From: Pseudomonas brassicacearum
GTDB taxonomy: Bacteria > Pseudomonadota > Gammaproteobacteria > Pseudomonadales > Pseudomonadaceae
NCBI RefSeq assembly: GCF_009601685.2
Contig: NZ_CP045701.2
Location: forward strand, 2,914,001-2,978,000
DNA: 64,000 nt
Direction: 5' to 3'
Within the stretch, counting starts at the first letter, position 1. Every line of letters begins with the position of its first letter. A program made the position numbers and the translations under genes. The notes beneath the pieces were generated by a model. That model was not told the DNA's origin and ran no database searches. It saw only the letters and a program-made list of their open reading frames with translations. Positions 60,800 to 64,000 of this stretch are shown here, one piece after another.

Positions 60800-63700
60800 G
60801 CCTCAATTTATCGGCACTCGCCGTTCGCGAGCGCTCCATTACCGTGTTCCTGATCTTCCTGATTGCCGTCGCGGGCACCTTGGCGTTCTTCCAGTTGGGG
60901 CGTGCCGAGGATCCACCGTTCACGGTCAAGCAGTTGACTGTCATCACCGCATGGCCGGGCGCGACCGCCCAGGAGATGCAGGACCAGGTCGCCGAGCCGC
61001 TTGAAAAACGCCTGCAAGAGCTGAAGTGGTACGACCGCACGGACACCTACACCCGTCCCGGCCTGGCGTTCACCATGGTGTCGCTGGTCGATCGCACGCC
61101 ACCTGCGCAAGTGCAGGAGGAGTTCTATCAGGCGCGCAAAAAGCTCCAGGACGAAGCACTCAAGTTGCCGGCGGGCGTGATTGGGCCGATGGTCAATGAT
61201 GAATTTTCCGATGTGACGTTCGCGCTGTTCGCCCTGAAAGCCAAAGGCGAGCCGCAGCGCCTGCTGGTACGTGATGCTGAGTCGTTGCGCCAGAGCCTGT
61301 TGCACGTGGCGGGCGTGAAGAAGGTCAACATTATCGGTGAGCAGCCCGAGCGGATCTTTGTGTCGTTCTCCCATGATCGACTGGCCACCTTGGGCGTCTC
61401 GCCCCAGGATATCTTCGCCGCGCTGAACAATCAGAACGTACTCACGCCCGCTGGCTCGATCGAAACCAACGGGCCACAGGTCGTCCTGCGGGTGGACGGC
61501 GCCTTCGATAAATTGGCGAACATTCGTGACACGCCCCTTGTGATTCAAGGCCGCACGCTCAAGCTCTCGGACGTCGCGACAGTCGAGCGTGGATATGAAG
61601 ACCCGGCCACTTTCCTGGTGCGCAACAATGGCGAAGAGGCCTTGTTGCTGGGGGTCATAATGCGTGAGGGCTGGAACGGCCTGGACCTGGGCAAGGCGCT
61701 GGACGCGGAGACCGCCAAGATCAATGAAGGCATGCCACTGGGCATGACGCTGACCAAGGTCACCGATCAAGCCGTGAACATTGACTCGGCCGTCGGTGAG
61801 TTCATGGTCAAATTTTTTGTCGCGCTGCTGGTTGTAATGCTCGTTTGCTTTCTCAGCATGGGCTGGCGTGTAGGCGTTGTGGTCGCAGCCGCCGTACCGT
61901 TGACACTGGCGATAGTGTTTGTAGTGATGGCGGCCACCGGAAAGAACTTCGACCGGATCACCCTGGGTTCGTTGATCCTGGCACTCGGGCTGCTGGTGGA
62001 CGACGCGATTATCGCGATCGAAATGATGGTGGTGAAAATGGAGGAGGGCTACGACCGGATCAGAGCCTCCGCCTATGCCTGGAGCCACACCGCCGCACCG
62101 ATGTTGTCCGGTACGCTGGTAACGGCGATTGGCTTCATGCCCAACGGTTTCGCGCAGTCGACCGCCGGCGAATACACCAGCAACATGTTCTGGATCGTCG
62201 GCATTGCCCTGATCGCTTCTTGGGTGGTGGCGGTGGCGTTCACCCCTTACCTGGGGGTGAAGCTGTTGCCGGACATCAAGCAGGTCGAGGGCGGTCACGC
62301 GGCAATCTACAACACCCGTCATTACAATCGCTTTCGCCAGGTCCTGACCCGCGTCATCGCGCGCAAGTGGTGGGTGGCCGGCACCGTGGTCGCGACATTT
62401 GTCGTGGCGATTCTCGGCATGAGCCTGGTCAAGAAACAGTTCTTTCCGACGTCAGACCGTCCCGAGGTGATGGTCGAGGTGCAGATGCCCTATGGAACCT
62501 CCATCGAGCAGACCAGCGCCGCCACTGCCAAGGTCGAGGCCTGGTTGCAGAAACAGGATGAGTCAAAAATCGTCACGGCCTACATCGGCCAAGGCGCGCC
62601 ACGTTTCTACCTGGCGATGGCGCCGGAACTGCCCGACCCTTCGTTCGCCAAGATCGTGGTGTTGACGCAGAGCCAGGAAGCGCGCGAGGCCCTCAAGTTC
62701 CGTCTCCGCGAGGCGGCTGCCGAGGGGCTCGCACCAGAGGCGCGTATCCGTGTGACGCAACTGGTGTTCGGTCCGTATTCGCCATTTCCGGTTGCCTACC
62801 GGGTGATGGGGCCTGACCCGTCGAAATTGCGTGAAATCGCAGACCAGGTCCAGAGTGTCATGCAGGCGAGCCCGCTGATGCGGACCGTCAATACCGACTG
62901 GGGGGCGCTGACGCCGACGTTGCATTTCAGTCTGGACCAGGATCGTTTGCAGGCGGTGGGGCTGACGTCAAATGCCGTTGCCCAGCAGTTGCAATTCCTG
63001 CTCTCGGGGGTACCGATCACGGCGGTTCGCGAGGACATCCGCTCAGTGCAGGTGGTCGGTCGTGCTGCCGGTGATATCCGGCTCGATCCGGCCAGGATCG
63101 AGGGGTTTACCCTGGTGGGTGCGGCAGGCCAGCGCATTCCGCTGTCCCAGGTCGCAGAGATTGATGTGCGTATGGAGGAGCCGATCCTGCGGCGACGTGA
63201 TCGCACGCCAACCATCACCGTGCGCGGTGACATTGCCGAAGACTTGCAGCCGCCAGACGTATCGAGCGCGATCGTCAAGCAACTGCAGCCGATCATCGCC
63301 AGCCTCCCTGACGGCTACCGGATCGAGCAGGCCGGGGCCATCGAGGAATCGGGCAAGGCCGGCAAGGCGATCGTGCCGCTGGTGCCGATCATGGTGGCCC
63401 TGACGCTGCTGATCATCATCGTGCAGGTGCGTTCGATCTCGGCCATGATCATGGTGTTCCTCACCGCACCGCTGGGCCTGATTGGCGTGGTGCCGACCCT
63501 GCTGATCTTCCAGCAGCCGTTTGGGATCAACGCCTTGGTCGGCCTGATCGCACTCTCGGGCATCCTGATGCGCAATACGCTGATCCTGATCGGGCAGATC
63601 CATCACAACAAACAGGAAGGACTGGACCCGTTCCATGCGGTCATCGAAGCCACGGTACAACGGGCCCGTCCGGTACTGCTGACGGCGCTGGCGGCCATCC

Positions 63701-63876
63701 TGGCGTTCATCCCCCTGACACACTCCGTTTTCTGGGGGACGCTGGCCTACACACTGATCGGGGGCACGTTCGTTGGCACCATCATGACGCTGGTGTTCCT
63801 GCCAGCGATGTATTCCATCTGGTTCAGGATCCGTCCTGACTATTCAACGCATGCTCAGACCGTTCCGCAGGTTTAA
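60796..63876 (+). CDS. RND efflux pump, second system (single adaptor type)
   Basis: 1026-residue RND transporter with 12 membrane segments and two large periplasmic loops. The TM4 region retains the adjacent Asp pair (LGLLVDDAIIAIEMMVVKMEEGYD). The N-terminus (MSLNLSALAVRERSITVFLIFLI) and RAEDPPFTVKQLTV place it with the VexK/TriC-like branch rather than with MexB/MexF. Substrates cannot be deduced; that branch includes exporters of bile-salt-like or triclosan-like amphiphiles. It is translationally coupled to the adaptor and is probably under the local TetR repressor. Confidence 0.92.
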   Translation: MSLNLSALAVRERSITVFLIFLIAVAGTLAFFQLGRAEDPPFTVKQLTVITAWPGATAQEMQDQVAEPLEKRLQELKWYDRTDTYTRPGLAFTMVSLVDRTPPAQVQEEFYQARKKLQDEALKLPAGVIGPMVNDEFSDVTFALFALKAKGEPQRLLVRDAESLRQSLLHVAGVKKVNIIGEQPERIFVSFSHDRLATLGVSPQDIFAALNNQNVLTPAGSIETNGPQVVLRVDGAFDKLANIRDTPLVIQGRTLKLSDVATVERGYEDPATFLVRNNGEEALLLGVIMREGWNGLDLGKALDAETAKINEGMPLGMTLTKVTDQAVNIDSAVGEFMVKFFVALLVVMLVCFLSMGWRVGVVVAAAVPLTLAIVFVVMAATGKNFDRITLGSLILALGLLVDDAIIAIEMMVVKMEEGYDRIRASAYAWSHTAAPMLSGTLVTAIGFMPNGFAQSTAGEYTSNMFWIVGIALIASWVVAVAFTPYLGVKLLPDIKQVEGGHAAIYNTRHYNRFRQVLTRVIARKWWVAGTVVATFVVAILGMSLVKKQFFPTSDRPEVMVEVQMPYGTSIEQTSAATAKVEAWLQKQDESKIVTAYIGQGAPRFYLAMAPELPDPSFAKIVVLTQSQEAREALKFRLREAAAEGLAPEARIRVTQLVFGPYSPFPVAYRVMGPDPSKLREIADQVQSVMQASPLMRTVNTDWGALTPTLHFSLDQDRLQAVGLTSNAVAQQLQFLLSGVPITAVREDIRSVQVVGRAAGDIRLDPARIEGFTLVGAAGQRIPLSQVAEIDVRMEEPILRRRDRTPTITVRGDIAEDLQPPDVSSAIVKQLQPIIASLPDGYRIEQAGAIEESGKAGKAIVPLVPIMVALTLLIIIVQVRSISAMIMVFLTAPLGLIGVVPTLLIFQQPFGINALVGLIALSGILMRNTLILIGQIHHNKQEGLDPFHAVIEATVQRARPVLLTALAAILAFIPLTHSVFWGTLAYTLIGGTFVGTIMTLVFLPAMYSIWFRIRPDYSTHAQTVPQV

Positions 63877-63929
63877 ACAAGCGCACTTGTGCTTTTTAGT
63901 GACATTGACTGAGATATGAAGAGGTTCCA

Positions 63930-64000
63930 ATGATGACTTCCCAAGGTCAAAAACGCATCGTCGTCACCGGCGTGGGCATTGTCGGCCCGTTGGGCTGTGG
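63930..64000 (+). CDS. Beta-ketoacyl-ACP synthase-like protein (5' end only)
   Basis: The first 23 codons read MMTSQGQKRIVVTGVGIVGPLGCG, the standard opening of FabF/KAS-II-type condensing enzymes; the catalytic region lies beyond the window. Start 63930 or 63933 is possible; GAGG lies 5-8 bases upstream. It lies 53 bp after the pump gene on the same strand with only a weak GCAC-TT-GTGC hairpin between, so it may extend the pump operon. Confidence 0.72.
   Translation, partial: MMTSQGQKRIVVTGVGIVGPLGC

Noticed and set aside
1..64000. CRISPR arrays, tRNAs, rRNA, integrases or IS elements
   Set aside because: The tandem repeats seen have no spacer-repeat alternation or cas genes, and I found no tRNA-like cloverleaf or transposase motif.

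Overview
The window is a chromosomal segment of a fluorescent Pseudomonas (P. fluorescens group). The evidence is the fapABCDEF functional-amyloid operon, the complete mannitol operon mtlEFGKDYZ with its activator mtlR (the MtlD length of 493 residues fits the known P. fluorescens enzyme), mexEF-oprN, the DUF1652 protein, high GC with Pseudomonas-like codon use, and more than ten REP/REPIN palindromes of at least three families in the gaps. I see no tRNA, rRNA, CRISPR array, prophage or transposase.

Layout. 1-5080: the fap operon on the minus strand (fapF cut by the window edge), behind a strong sigma-54-type promoter with two distal 7-4-7 palindromes. 5081-16775: pnuC plus a NadR-like kinase (nicotinamide riboside salvage), a Cache chemoreceptor, uppP, small conserved genes, a LysR/azoR divergent pair, a secreted alpha/beta hydrolase, a ~0.8 kb inverted-repeat element holding an 88-bp tandem array, an MFS transporter and a YbiT-type ABC-F protein. 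17163-25000: lpxO, ku and a PE-less ligD whose ligase nucleophile is replaced, an exported sugar dehydrogenase, and a catalytic-domain-only ilvA behind a textbook Ile-codon attenuator. 25065-34971: mannitol uptake (MtlEFGK), oxidation (MtlD) and phosphorylation (MtlY, MtlZ), split by REPINs.

35042-48243 is the most unusual part. It holds a glycosyltransferase, a lone receiver protein, then a translationally coupled five-gene cassette (CHASE3-GAF-histidine kinase-3xREC, CheR, CheB, REC-histidine kinase, receiver). Facing it is a second coupled pair, a KaiC-like double ATPase followed by a hybrid kinase with a degenerate N-terminal receiver. There is no chemoreceptor, CheA or CheW, and no KaiA or KaiB.

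48565-63876 carries two RND efflux systems: mexEF-oprN, and a second pump whose outer-membrane gene is divergent from its adaptor-pump operon. A nearby TetR gene and four operators of one architecture (GTGAC-N14-GTCAC) define a compact local regulon. The window ends in the first codons of a beta-ketoacyl synthase-like gene.

Starts were chosen by ribosome binding site, signal peptide and family knowledge. Several real genes use GTG or TTG (fapA, the YbiT-like gene, the CheR gene, the KaiC-associated kinase, and probably kaiC). All family assignments come from reading the protein sequence; no search was run.
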